Source of the DNA: Brachybacterium saurashtrense
GTDB taxonomy: Bacteria; Actinomycetota; Actinomycetes; Actinomycetales; Dermabacteraceae
Length of the DNA stretch: 64,000 bases
Assembly (NCBI RefSeq): GCF_003355475.1
Contig: NZ_CP031356.1
Coordinates: 3,656,647-3,720,646, forward strand
Direction of reading: 5' to 3'
Positions 53,021 to 61,720 of this stretch are shown here, one piece after another. The notes under the pieces are model-generated. The model saw only the letters and a list, made by a program, of their open reading frames with translations, was not told the origin of the DNA and ran no database searches. The translations under genes were made by a program, and so were the position numbers. Numbering within the stretch: the stretch's first letter is position 1; each line of letters opens with the position of its first letter.

Positions 53021-55152
53021 CGGATGACCGCTCCCTTCTGCAGCAGTCCGGCCGGTGCGACACGGAGGGTGGATCCGGGGGCGAGCTCGCGCAGCAGCGC
53101 GGCGGAGTCCTCGAGCGCGGCCTTCGCCACCACCGTCACGGTCTCCCCCGGTGCGAGACGGGCGTGGAGGTCGCGGACGACGGCCTCGTCGGCGACCCCG
53201 TCGATCACCGCGAGACGTTCACGTCCCTTCACCCCCGCGAACACAGGATGGTCGGCGGTGCGGCGGTAGCCGAGCTGGGCGGCGACCGCCGCGGACCAGG
53301 CGCCGTTGGTCGCCGCCTGTGACAGGTACACCTCGGTGCGGCCCTCGGGCCCGTCCTCGACGTCGTACATCGAAGGGCCGAGCCGCGCGATCGTGAACCC
53401 GCCGCCGCCCGACCAGCGGACGGTCGTCTCGTTGCGGGTCTTCGTCGCCGCGCGGAGCGGCGCGAGAGCCTTCGCGTACACGTCAATGCTCGTCTCGGAG
53501 GTCTTGGCGAGCTTGGCGGCGAGTCGGGCGAGGGCCGCGAGTTCCTCATCGCTGAGCTCGCTGCCGCCGGCCTTCTTGGCCGCGCGGGCGAGACGAGCGG
53601 TCTCGGAGGCGACATCGATCTCGAGCTCGACGTCGGCCGCCGCCTTCGTAAGCGCCGAGTTGAATGTCTGCGCCTGCAAGGCGGTCATCCCGTCCGGGAG
53701 CTCGACGCCTTCGGCGGGGACGCGGTCTGTGCGGGTCGAGATGCCGCCCTGGTCGCTACCATCGATCACCTTCGTCAGGCGCGGCACGATGAACGTCTCG
53801 ACGGTCTCCTCGAGCAACTCGACCGTCACCCAGCGGCGCCCCATCTTCTGCGCGACCGCGGCCGTCGTGCCGGACCCGGCGAAGCAGTCCAGCACCAGGT
53901 CACCCGGGTTCGAGCCGATGTGGAGAATCCGCTCAAGTAGCCGCTCCGGTTTCGGAGTGTCGAACGGCGCGATGTCCGGGAACAGGTCGCCAACCTCGGA
54001 CTTGCCGGCGATGTTCGCACCGACTTCCGAGGCGAACCACATGGTCGCAGCCGACTTCTTCTGCGTGTTGGGATAGGCCTTGGCCTGGATACCGCTCTTC
54101 CCCTGCCCCTTGCGGGTCAGGTAGATGATGGGCCAGTTCCCCGCGTCATATCGTTCCTGGGCCATCTTCGCGGCCTCCTCGAGCGGGACGGCAAGCATGA
54201 TTGCCTTCACGCCCTGCCGCACTTCGGACGCGGAGATCCCGCAGATACGAGCCCGCTCTTCGGCGTCGTCGATGTCTCTGAGCTCGTACGGAGCGTATTC
54301 GGACATTTGCTCGAGCAACCAGGACTGCTCGTGCCCCCAGCTGCGCCCCTGCTTCGTGTACATGAGTCGGCCGGTGATCGGATGCTGGATCGCGTAGACC
54401 ATGCCCTGGTGAGTCACGGCGCCGGGCGAGTCGATCGGGTGATCACGCCACGGCATAGGGTCGCCGTCAGGTGACTTGTAACGGCGGTCCGTCACCGAAC
54501 TCTCGTCGAGCCGCTTGGGAAGCCAACCGCTGCCGATTCGGTAGACGAGGATGTAGTCGTGAGCTGCCGACAGCCTCTCGCGAACGTTGTTGCGTGGGGT
54601 GACAGCTTTCTGCCACGCGACCTCGGAGACGAAGTTCTCCGCGCCGAACTCCTCGTCCAGCAGGGCCCGCATCCGGTGAACCTCTTCGTCATCGAGATGC
54701 ACCCAGATGGACGCGTCCGGCGCCATGAGCGGCTTGATGTCACGGATCCGGTCGCGCATGAACGTCAGCCAGACAGAGTGCTCCATCTGGTCGCTGTACC
54801 GGGAGAACACCTTCCCGGTGTTGAAGGGCGGGTCGATGTAGACCAGCTTCACCTGCCCCTCGTACCGGTTCCGGTACTCAGGGATCGTGCCGAGCGATCG
54901 GAGGGCGTCGCCCGAGTCGCCGACGATCAGGAGGTTGTCGTCGGAGCCGGCGGCCGTCATGTGTCCGTCCCCGTCAAGAAGAGAAGCAGCCTGCCCGACC
55001 GTCGCCGTCTCCTCGAGGGTGCGGACCTCGGTGACCCGGGGATCGCTCGGATCGACCCACGCGTAGTCGTACTTGCCGTCCTCGTGCGGGATGAGGGCGA
55101 GATCCTTGCCCATCCAGGTCAGCTCGAGACGCCCGTGCGGCTTCTTCGGCAC
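53017..55152 (-). CDS. mod: Type III DNA methyltransferase, Mod
   Basis: 711 residues from GTG, chosen because GAAGGAGG precedes it. A beta-class adenine methyltransferase: DPPF in KLVYIDPPFNTGK at 107-110 (catalytic motif IV) precedes FAGSGTT at 424-430 (SAM motif I). The region between holds the target-recognition domain that sets specificity. It methylates one strand of an asymmetric site and is needed for Res activity. The pair is complete and apparently functional. Confidence 0.93.
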   Translation of the reverse strand: MPKKPHGRLELTWMGKDLALIPHEDGKYDYAWVDPSDPRVTEVRTLEETATVGQAASLLDGDGHMTAAGSDDNLLIVGDSGDALRSLGTIPEYRNRYEGQVKLVYIDPPFNTGKVFSRYSDQMEHSVWLTFMRDRIRDIKPLMAPDASIWVHLDDEEVHRMRALLDEEFGAENFVSEVAWQKAVTPRNNVRERLSAAHDYILVYRIGSGWLPKRLDESSVTDRRYKSPDGDPMPWRDHPIDSPGAVTHQGMVYAIQHPITGRLMYTKQGRSWGHEQSWLLEQMSEYAPYELRDIDDAEERARICGISASEVRQGVKAIMLAVPLEEAAKMAQERYDAGNWPIIYLTRKGQGKSGIQAKAYPNTQKKSAATMWFASEVGANIAGKSEVGDLFPDIAPFDTPKPERLLERILHIGSNPGDLVLDCFAGSGTTAAVAQKMGRRWVTVELLEETVETFIVPRLTKVIDGSDQGGISTRTDRVPAEGVELPDGMTALQAQTFNSALTKAAADVELEIDVASETARLARAAKKAGGSELSDEELAALARLAAKLAKTSETSIDVYAKALAPLRAATKTRNETTVRWSGGGGFTIARLGPSMYDVEDGPEGRTEVYLSQAATNGAWSAAVAAQLGYRRTADHPVFAGVKGRERLAVIDGVADEAVVRDLHARLAPGETVTVVAKAALEDSAALLRELAPGSTLRVAPAGLLQKGAVIR

Positions 55153-55452
55153 CGCGGCCTCCTTCTCCGCCGCAGCGGCTCGTGAACGCTGTCCATTCTC
55201 CAGCATCGACGACACTCGCACCGCCGCACTTCGCAAGTCGGCCGACATCAGCCGCCGTATCGGCGCAGATCCTCTTCCAGCGCTCCCGCCGCCCAACTGG
55301 CCGACCGGTCGGGGCTCGCAGCATCATCTGAGCGATCAGCCCGTTAATGAAGGTGTGCGCCTGGTCGAGCGACATCGATCCCCTCGCCCCAGCCGCCGCA
55401 CGTGCCAACGCCCTCGGACAGTGGCCGCCGCCGATCGCTCTGCAGGCTCCCG
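55153..55452. other. Region upstream of mod, no certain gene
   Basis: A minus-strand frame from 55375 (MSLDQAHTFINGLIAQMMLR...) has GAGGGG upstream but runs 180 bp into mod out of frame and matches no family. The mod promoter should lie here. Confidence 0.4.
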
Positions 55453-55631
55453 CTGTTCATCGAGGAGTTCTACAAACGTCGTCGACGGCATTCCTCACTC
55501 GAGTACGCGTCACCCCACGACTACGACCTCGCCCGCACCCCGCGGGCACTCACCACCACCGGAAGCTAGCGACCAAGAGTGGAAACCAAACCGTAGGGCA
55601 GGTCAAGATGTCACCTATCCGTGCGGCAGTC
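55453..55631 (+). pseudogene. IS3 OrfB tail and terminal repeat
   Basis: FIEEFYKRRRRHSSLEYASP, followed by HDYDLA, is the conserved end of an IS3 OrfB, with stop at 55567-55569. About 35 bp later GATGTCACC...GGCAGTCCC (55605-55631) matches the right terminal repeat of the IS3 element at 49779. The rest of the element is absent. Confidence 0.75.
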
Positions 55632-55748
55632 CCATCAGGTTACGCCGCTGCTCCAATGTCTCGTGAGACATCCGACTTGCGCATTAATGCTGGGCCCATG
55701 ATCCGTAGTTTGGACAGGTCCGCCCGCAGCCCCTTTATGAATCTGGCA

Positions 55749-55964
55749 TCAAGATGTGGATACAGGGACGAAGTAGGATCGCTGAATGTATGCCTCGAGC
55801 TCTGCGTTCTCGATCCGCCACTGTCCGCGCCCTCCTACGCGTATGGCACGTAGCTCGCCCGAGCGAACGAGTGAGTACGCCTGCGTGCTGCTTATTGAGA
55901 GCACTTCCTTCACATCATCGAAGGTCATGAATCGACGATCGAGCACGCTCGTTTGCTGAACCAT
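55749..55964 (-). CDS. Excisionase-type small HTH protein
   Basis: 71 residues. FMTFDDVKEVLSISSTQAYSLVRSGELRAIRVGG and QWRIENAELEAYI are the winged-HTH core of excisionase/BldC-like small DNA-binding proteins. AAGGAG lies eight bases before ATG. IS481 copy 2 is inserted 27 bp upstream, so the native promoter is separated from it. Confidence 0.85.
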   Translation of the reverse strand: MVQQTSVLDRRFMTFDDVKEVLSISSTQAYSLVRSGELRAIRVGGRGQWRIENAELEAYIQRSYFVPVSTS

Positions 55965-55995
55965 CTGGTGGACTCCTTCGGTGATGCTGGCCTAG

Positions 55996-57113
55996 GTGTT
56001 GCGGGTCGTGACGTTGTGGTCACTGGGGTGGGGATGAAGGAACGGGTCCCTGACCGGCACGATGGGTGGTGCTGAAGCCATTCATCTGCCGGGAGGAGAC
56101 CCGTTCCATGACCCACCGTAATGCCCCGCTGACCGTGATTGGAAGGCTGCGAGCCGTCGCGCAGGTGATCGAGCGGGGTCGTCCGATCGCTCACGTCGCT
56201 GCGGAGTTCCACATCGCCCGCTCGACCCTCTCGAAGTGGGTCGCCCGCTACCGCGACCACGGCGAGATCGGTCTCGAGGACCGCTCCAGCGCTCCCGCTC
56301 ACCGGCCCACGCGCCTACCGGCCTGGGTGGTCGAGCTGATCGAGCACTGGCGACGGAAACGGAAGTGGTCGGCTCGTCGGATCGCCCGCGAACTCGCCGA
56401 CGGGCACGACGTCCTCTACTGCGTGCGGACGGTGACGCGCTGGTTGGACCGCCTGGGCCTGAACCGGATCCGCGACATCACCCCGCACGGGGAGAACCTC
56501 CGGTCACCAGGGAGGATCATCGCCCGCTACCCCGGGCACATGGTCCACATCGACGTGAAGAAGGTCGGGAGATCCCCGACGGCGGCGGCTGGAAGGTCCA
56601 CGGCCGCGACAGCGACGCCGCCCGCAGCTCGAAGCGAGGGAAGGGCAGGCGGGTCGGCTACACCTACCTCCACTCGGCGATCGACGGGTTCTCACGCCTC
56701 GCCTACACCGAACCGCTCGAGGACGAGACAGCGGCGACGACGATCGGGTTCCTCCATCGGGCGTTCGCGTTCTTCGCCGCGCACGGGATCACCCGGATCA
56801 CGCGGCTGGTCAGCGACAACGGGGCGAACGACCGCTCGAACGCGTTCGCCAGCTCGGTCCGCGGGAAGGTCTCCCGTCATCAGCGGACCCGCGCCTACAC
56901 GCCCCGCCACAACGGAAAGGTCGAGCGGTTCCAGCGGATCACCGCCGACGAGTTCCTCTACGCCGAGGTCTTCACCTCCGAACAGGAACGACGGGACCGC
57001 CACGCCGTCTGGCTCCACCACTACAACTACCATCGGCCCCACACCGCCTGCGGCGATCAGCCCCCGGCCTCACGCCTCCACACCGGCGTCGACAACGTCA
57101 TGACCAACTACAA
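55996..57113 (+). mobile_element. IS481-family element, copy 2 (1,118 bp)
   Basis: Bounded by CTAG at 55992-55995 and 57114-57117. Same length and orientation-reversed sequence as copy 1, together framing about 11 kb of island DNA as an inverted pair. Confidence 0.92.
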
Positions 57114-57117
57114 CTAG
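56108..57117 (+). pseudogene. IS481 transposase, copy 2, frameshifted
   Basis: Same two-frame structure as copy 1: MTHRNAPLTVIGRLRAVAQV to MVHIDVKKVG, then a shift at 56567-56569 (GGG) into IPDGGGWKVHGRD and the DDE core. TAG stop lies in the CTAG target duplicate. GGAGGAG is upstream of ATG. Confidence 0.88.
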
Positions 57118-57335
57118 TGCGTGCATCGGTGCCGCATCGAGTTCGCCGGGATGAGCCTGTTCCCGCAGGTCTTGGACGTGGTGGTCCGAGAGGACGGCTG
57201 CACCGGCAGAGCGGTGCGTGGCGACGAGCCTGACGTGGCCACCCAGGGGGCAGAAGCGTTCCTCACGCAGTTCGTGGGCAACGCGGTGGCTCGCACGAGC
57301 GGCGACCTCGGCGTCGATGCTCTAACCCCTCGGGC
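57118..57335. other. Region after IS481 copy 2
   Basis: Open frames exist on both strands, but no start signal, domain or family can be recognised. With the IS removed, a minus-strand frame would read in phase into the excisionase-type gene; significance unclear. Confidence 0.35.
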
Positions 57336-57851
57336 CTACGCCGCCGAATCAGGTGTGGCGGAGCTTCGCGCGTACCAACTCGGGCTGCTCATTTCTGTTC
57401 GGGAGCGGGACGGCACCATCAGCACCACCCCCAGCAGCGCCGCGACCACCAGCACGATCGTCATCGACGTCGCATCAAACCTCGACATGTGCCCCAGATG
57501 CGTCACGTGGTAGGCGAAGTGCAGCACCCCGAACACGGTCCAGGCGATGCCCAGCAGGCGATGGCCGATGCGGGAGCGTCACCACAGCCCGGCGAGGCTC
57601 GCGGCGCCGAGCGCGAGGTACATCGCGCCGTGGTCGCGCACCAGGTGCTCGTTGTACGGGCCGTCCTGAGAGACCCATTCGCCGAGCACAGCGGGGAAGT
57701 GGTCGAAGAACACCTGGGGGAGCGCGTAGGACCACAGGCCCACCACGGCGGCGATGACCACGCTGGCCGCGAGCGCGGCCGTCTGCCACCACCCCACGTC
57801 GGCGTCGGTCGGTCGCATCCGTCCCAGGGCGTCGTCGGTGTGAGCGGTCAT
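57336..57851 (-). pseudogene. Membrane protein with in-frame stop
   Basis: AAGGAG precedes ATG. Four hydrophobic segments in one frame: AALAASVVIAAVVGLWSYAL, MYLALGAASLAGLW, then TGA at 57581-57579, then LGIAWTVFGVLHFAYHVTHL and IVLVVAALLGVVLMV. The frame continues after the stop, so this looks like a nonsense mutation. The start overlaps the sigma-factor stop (ATGA), making it that gene's operon partner. Confidence 0.7.
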
Positions 57852-58786
57852 GGTCGTCTCCTTGCGGGGTGGGGTTCTGCGGCGCCGTCGCCCCGTCGCC
57901 ACCGCGTGAGCTTCTCCGGGTTCCGCACCAGCCACACCTCGGTGACCCGCTCGCCGCGCACTCCCAGCACCGTCACGCTGTCCACGCTGCCGTGCTCGGT
58001 GATCAGGAACCCGAGGCCGTCGTCGGTCGCGATCGGCTCCACCGTCGCGTCCGGATGCTTCGTCAGCGCGCCCAACAGGAACCGGGCCACCCTGTCCCCG
58101 CCGTGCACCGGGCGCCGGGCGGCGCTGACCTTCCCGCCGCCGTCGGAGGTGAGCGTCACGGCGGGGTCCAGGAGCGAGATCAGGGCGTCCACGTCGCCCG
58201 TATCCGTCGCGGCGGCGAACGCCGCCGCGACCGCGTCGTGCCGGGAGCGCGAGGCGGCGTCCTCGGTGCGGGAGCGCACCTTGCGCCGTGCCGAGGAGGC
58301 CAGCTGCCGGGTGGCCGGCACGGTGCGGCCCACCGTCTCGGCGATCTGCGCGAACGGCATCTCGAACACGTCGTGCAGCACGAACGCCACCCGCTCCGCG
58401 GGCGTGAGCGTCTCGAGCACCACCTGCAGCGCCATGCTCACCGAGTCGTCGAGCGTGACGCGATCCAGCGGATCCGCCGCGGCCGCGGAGCGGGCCGGAT
58501 CGGCGAAGGCGGGCACGGGCTCGGGCAGCCACGGGCCCACGTAGCTCTCCCGGCGCACCCGCGCCGAGCCCAGCATGTCCAGGCAGATGCGGGAGGTCAC
58601 GCGCATCATCCACGCGCCCGGGTTCTCGATCGCCGCGCGCTGCGCATCCTCCAGCCGCATCCAGCGCACGAACGCCTCCTGCACCGCGTCCTCCGCATCG
58701 CTGAGACTGCCCAGCATCCGGTAGGCGAGCCCGCGCAGCGCAGGGCGTTCACGCTCCAGCGCCGCGGCGTCGTCGTCGGCCGTCAT
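57848..58786 (-). CDS. sigJ: ECF41-type sigma factor (SigJ-like)
   Basis: 312 residues. Sigma region 2 (RPALRGLAYRMLGSLSDAEDAVQEAFVRW) and region 4 (TPAERVAFVLHDVFEMPFAQIAETVGRT) are followed by a SnoaL-like domain (residues about 200-300, ending VWLVRNPEKL). That C-terminal domain, in place of an anti-sigma factor, controls ECF41 sigmas. Such genes often lie beside oxidoreductases, as here. Confidence 0.92.
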   Translation of the reverse strand: MTADDDAAALERERPALRGLAYRMLGSLSDAEDAVQEAFVRWMRLEDAQRAAIENPGAWMMRVTSRICLDMLGSARVRRESYVGPWLPEPVPAFADPARSAAAADPLDRVTLDDSVSMALQVVLETLTPAERVAFVLHDVFEMPFAQIAETVGRTVPATRQLASSARRKVRSRTEDAASRSRHDAVAAAFAAATDTGDVDALISLLDPAVTLTSDGGGKVSAARRPVHGGDRVARFLLGALTKHPDATVEPIATDDGLGFLITEHGSVDSVTVLGVRGERVTEVWLVRNPEKLTRWRRGDGAAEPHPARRRP

Positions 58787-58912
58787 CCGCTGCTTCCGTT
58801 CCTCGGCGAGGGACCGACGGCGCGGGCGGCGAGAGGCTGGCGAGGCGGGCGGTCATGGTGTGCTGGGATTCTCCTCCCACCCTGTCGACGACGCACCGGC
58901 TCGATGTGTGAG

Positions 58913-58939
58913 CCTCACACCGCGCGCCCCTGTCTCGTC
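58913..58939 (+). promoter_or_regulatory. ECF41-like promoter
   Basis: CCTCACA-16 bp-CGTC lies 47 bp upstream of the NmrA-like gene. The published ECF41 consensus is TGTCACA, 16-17 bp, CGTC, so five of seven -35 bases and all -10 bases agree. The divergent sigma factor is the obvious candidate to use it. Confidence 0.65.
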
Positions 58940-58985
58940 GGATGGGCAGAGGCCCGCACGGGGCCCCTCACGGAGAGGCAGAGCA

Positions 58986-59732
58986 ATGCGTATCGCGATC
59001 GCAGGAGGGACGGGACTTCTGGGAGGGCTCGTCGTCGACGAGGCCACGGCACGGGGGCACCACGGCGTGGTGCTGGCACGCTCCCGCGGCGTGGACCTCA
59101 CCACCGGTGCCGGGCTGGACGAGGCGCTGCAGGGTGTCGAGGCCGTCATCGACGTCACCAACGTCGCCACCCTGAAGGCTGAGGCGTCCACGGCGTTCTT
59201 CGAGGCCGTGACCCGCACCCTGCTGGCCGGCGAGGAGAGGGCCGGCATCCGCCGGCACGTGGCGCTGTCCATCGTGGGCGTGGACCGTGCCCCGTTCGAC
59301 TACTACGCCGGCAAGCGCGCCCAGGAGCGGCTGATCGAGGCCTCCACCGTGCCGTGGACGATCCTGCGCGCCACCCAGTTCCACGAGTTCGCCGGGCAGA
59401 TCCACGCCACCGCCGCGGTGGGACCCGTCCACCTCGCCCCGCGCATGCGCACCCAGCCGATCGCCGCGAGGGAGGTCGCCTCCCGGCTCGTGGACCTCGC
59501 CGAGTCCCCGGCGCGCGGCGGCTACGTGGAGCTCGCCGGGCCCCGCGAGGAGTCCCTGGTGGACATGGTGCGCCGCTGGGCCCGCGCCACCGGCCACCGC
59601 GGCCCGATCCCCGCCGTGCCGCTGCCGGGGAGGCTGGGCCGGGCTCAGCGCGACGGCACCCTGCTCCCTGGCGACGCCGCCGAGATCGGCGAGGAGACCT
59701 TTGCCGACTGGTTGCGGCGCACCACCGGGTGA
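58986..59732 (+). CDS. NmrA-like NAD(P)-binding protein
   Basis: 248 residues. MRIAIAGGTGLLGGLVVDEA is the dinucleotide fold; VEAVIDVTNVATLK, HVALSIVGVDRAPFDYYAGK and VPWTILRATQFHEF are typical of atypical SDRs of the NmrA/YwnB type. GGAGAGG precedes ATG. Divergent from sigJ with an ECF41-like promoter, a usual arrangement for ECF41 targets. Substrate unknown. Confidence 0.88.
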   Translation: MRIAIAGGTGLLGGLVVDEATARGHHGVVLARSRGVDLTTGAGLDEALQGVEAVIDVTNVATLKAEASTAFFEAVTRTLLAGEERAGIRRHVALSIVGVDRAPFDYYAGKRAQERLIEASTVPWTILRATQFHEFAGQIHATAAVGPVHLAPRMRTQPIAAREVASRLVDLAESPARGGYVELAGPREESLVDMVRRWARATGHRGPIPAVPLPGRLGRAQRDGTLLPGDAAEIGEETFADWLRRTTG

Positions 59733-59778
59733 GGGCGGTGGATCTCGTCGCTCAGAGCGAAGGCGGATCGGATGATCT

Positions 59779-61521
59779 TCAGTCCCTGGAGGTCGGGGTA
59801 GGGGTGTAGATCGTTCCCCGCTTCCCTTGCCCGCCGCTCATCGCGACGAGGCCGGCGTCCTGGAGCTTCGACAGCGCATACGTGACCTGGCGGGGAGTGA
59901 GGCCCGTGCGCTCGATGACCTGCGCGGCCGTCGCACCGTCCCCCATCGCGGTCAGCACGGGCGGGCCGTTCTTCCCGCCGGGGTGGTCACGGCCGGGAGC
60001 AGCGCTGCCCCCCGCACGACCAGTGCCGCTCGGGCGCGCAACCGGTGCCATGGACACCGGCACGTCGTCGCTGAGATCGGCAGTGATGAGACCCCACCTG
60101 ACGAGCTGTGCCAACTGCTCGTCTGCCTCCTGCTGACTGAGCGGAGAGAACTCGGCGCGAAGATCTTCGACCCTCCACGACTTCCGGTCGCGGGCTCGGA
60201 GCAGCACCTGCTTCTGGAGATGAGTGAGCGGTCTCCCTTCGGCGCGCTCCCTGAGCCATCTCTCGTCGTCTGCGTCGACGATCGCGCCCCGCCAGATGAT
60301 CGTCGTGAACGTGACCCCCGTGTCGATGAGACGAGGCCGCCGGAGATCCGCCTCTACCGTGGAACGGAGGATCTCGGTGACGCCGCCGCCCTCACCCTCG
60401 ATGATGTTGGCGCCGTCCGCGGTGCGGAGGAACTGAGCGATCGCGTACAGACGTTGATTCACCGCCGCGCGTGCATGGGAGCTGCCCATGATCTGCCGGA
60501 GAGTGACCCCACGGAGACCACCGGGGCTCGTGACCGTCAAGGCTCCAGCAGTCATGCGGATGTCGATCGAGCGCCCGACCCCGAGGGTGTCGGGTCCCAG
60601 ATCGCGGTGAACCAGCGCATTCGCGATGGCCTCACGGACGGCCTGCAACGGGAGCTCGGGAAGCGATCGGAGATTGCCGTCGGCACCGTACACCTGTCGT
60701 GTGGAGAGGTTGGCGCTGACCCACTGCAGTGCAGAGCTCAAGAGATCAGGCAGCGGGCCGTCGAACACCTGGAGGTTTTGGGTTCTCGCGCCGCTCCCGT
60801 CGCGAGGCAGTTGGACAGCGGCCGTGACACGGAGGGCGGGGAGGAGGCCCTGGGGATAGTTCCCCAACGCGTAGAGCCCAGCCGTCGTCGGCGTACCGCT
60901 CTCGGAGACAGCGCCGAGCTGGCGAAGTACGGTCTCGCGGTCCATCTGTCGGAGACGAGGCGATGTCCGTTGAGCGTGGTGGATGAGTGAGTCCACGAGC
61001 TCCTCGTCGAAGTCCGCACGCGCCGAGCCGCTCACGACTGCCGAGTCGTAGTCGAGGCGCTCGCGATCGTGGAGGCCTGCGACCTCGATCATGTGCAGGT
61101 CTGCTGGCCCCATGACGTAGTCGCCGTCAGCCTGGCGGAGATAGGCGTCGCCGCGGTAGGTCGCCGGCTTCGCCGAAGGTGCGAGCGGGGCGACACGACA
61201 GGTCACGACCCAGAGCCCGTCGTGGTCGAGTGAGTCGGTCTCGATGTACGGGGCGGGTTTCACCGTCTGCCGCGCGATCGTCGCCAGCCCCGCTTCGATC
61301 GCTGCGGGATCTTCGACACCTGTCGTGGAGAAGCCGCCGGTCTCGCTCACTCCGAGGATGAGCAGACCGCCGTCGGGCATGTTCGCGAACGCGCAGAGAG
61401 TGGTGCCGATGTCCTCCGGCATGCCGTGACGCGCCTGCTTGACCTCCACCGACGTCGAGTCTCCCCGGTGGGCGCGCAGCTCGGCGAGCAACGCTTCCAA
61501 CTCTTCCCGCGTACTCACCAT
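59779..61521 (-). CDS. AlbA_2/Schlafen-like domain ATP-binding regulator
   Basis: 580 residues. N-terminal AlbA_2 domain: VEVKQARHGMPEDIGTTLCAFANMPDGGLLILGV. A middle GHKL-type ATPase region has EAIANALVHRDL (N-box) and TSPGGLRGV (G1). The C-terminus has winged-HTH segments (ATAAQVIERTGLTPRQVTYALSKLQDAGLV). Proteins of this layout act as transcription regulators and are also found in defence loci. A long dyad covers its start region. Confidence 0.87.
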   Translation of the reverse strand: MVSTREELEALLAELRAHRGDSTSVEVKQARHGMPEDIGTTLCAFANMPDGGLLILGVSETGGFSTTGVEDPAAIEAGLATIARQTVKPAPYIETDSLDHDGLWVVTCRVAPLAPSAKPATYRGDAYLRQADGDYVMGPADLHMIEVAGLHDRERLDYDSAVVSGSARADFDEELVDSLIHHAQRTSPRLRQMDRETVLRQLGAVSESGTPTTAGLYALGNYPQGLLPALRVTAAVQLPRDGSGARTQNLQVFDGPLPDLLSSALQWVSANLSTRQVYGADGNLRSLPELPLQAVREAIANALVHRDLGPDTLGVGRSIDIRMTAGALTVTSPGGLRGVTLRQIMGSSHARAAVNQRLYAIAQFLRTADGANIIEGEGGGVTEILRSTVEADLRRPRLIDTGVTFTTIIWRGAIVDADDERWLRERAEGRPLTHLQKQVLLRARDRKSWRVEDLRAEFSPLSQQEADEQLAQLVRWGLITADLSDDVPVSMAPVARPSGTGRAGGSAAPGRDHPGGKNGPPVLTAMGDGATAAQVIERTGLTPRQVTYALSKLQDAGLVAMSGGQGKRGTIYTPTPTSRD

Positions 61522-61531
61522 GTGACAAACA

Positions 61532-61557
61532 TACATAACGGAAGGCCGGGATATGTA
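61532..61557. promoter_or_regulatory. TACATA-N14-TATGTA dyad
   Basis: Perfect six-base arms with GGCC near the centre lie 11 bp upstream of the AlbA_2 gene start. The AT-rich arms stand out in this GC-rich DNA; autoregulation is a reasonable guess. Confidence 0.5.
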
Positions 61558-61720
61558 GGTTGTGGGTCTGTGGATGACGCGGCTGTGTATGAGGACGCGC
61601 CCTTGATGACCAGGCCGGGATCATCGAGGCGACGCAGCCCCCGTCGGACGCCGCCCCACCTGTCACACCCCGCCCACAACTCGCTCTATCACTCGAGCAG
61701 TGCCACCGGAAGGGGAACCG

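Noticed and set aside
50981..53269. 762-residue plus-strand frame
   Set aside because: Antisense to the res gene; composition is rich in Arg and His, and no start signal exists.
43911..57117. Classical composite transposon with a shared outer duplication
   Set aside because: Each copy has CTAG at both ends, and copy 1 can be excised to restore a reading frame, so two separate insertions explain the data better.
57121..57513. 130-residue gene after IS481 copy 2
   Set aside because: Overlaps the antisense membrane-protein gene and has no recognisable domain or start signal.
61659..61685. ECF41 promoter before the HNH-repeat gene
   Set aside because: TGTCACA matches the -35 consensus, but no CGTC follows at 16-17 bp.
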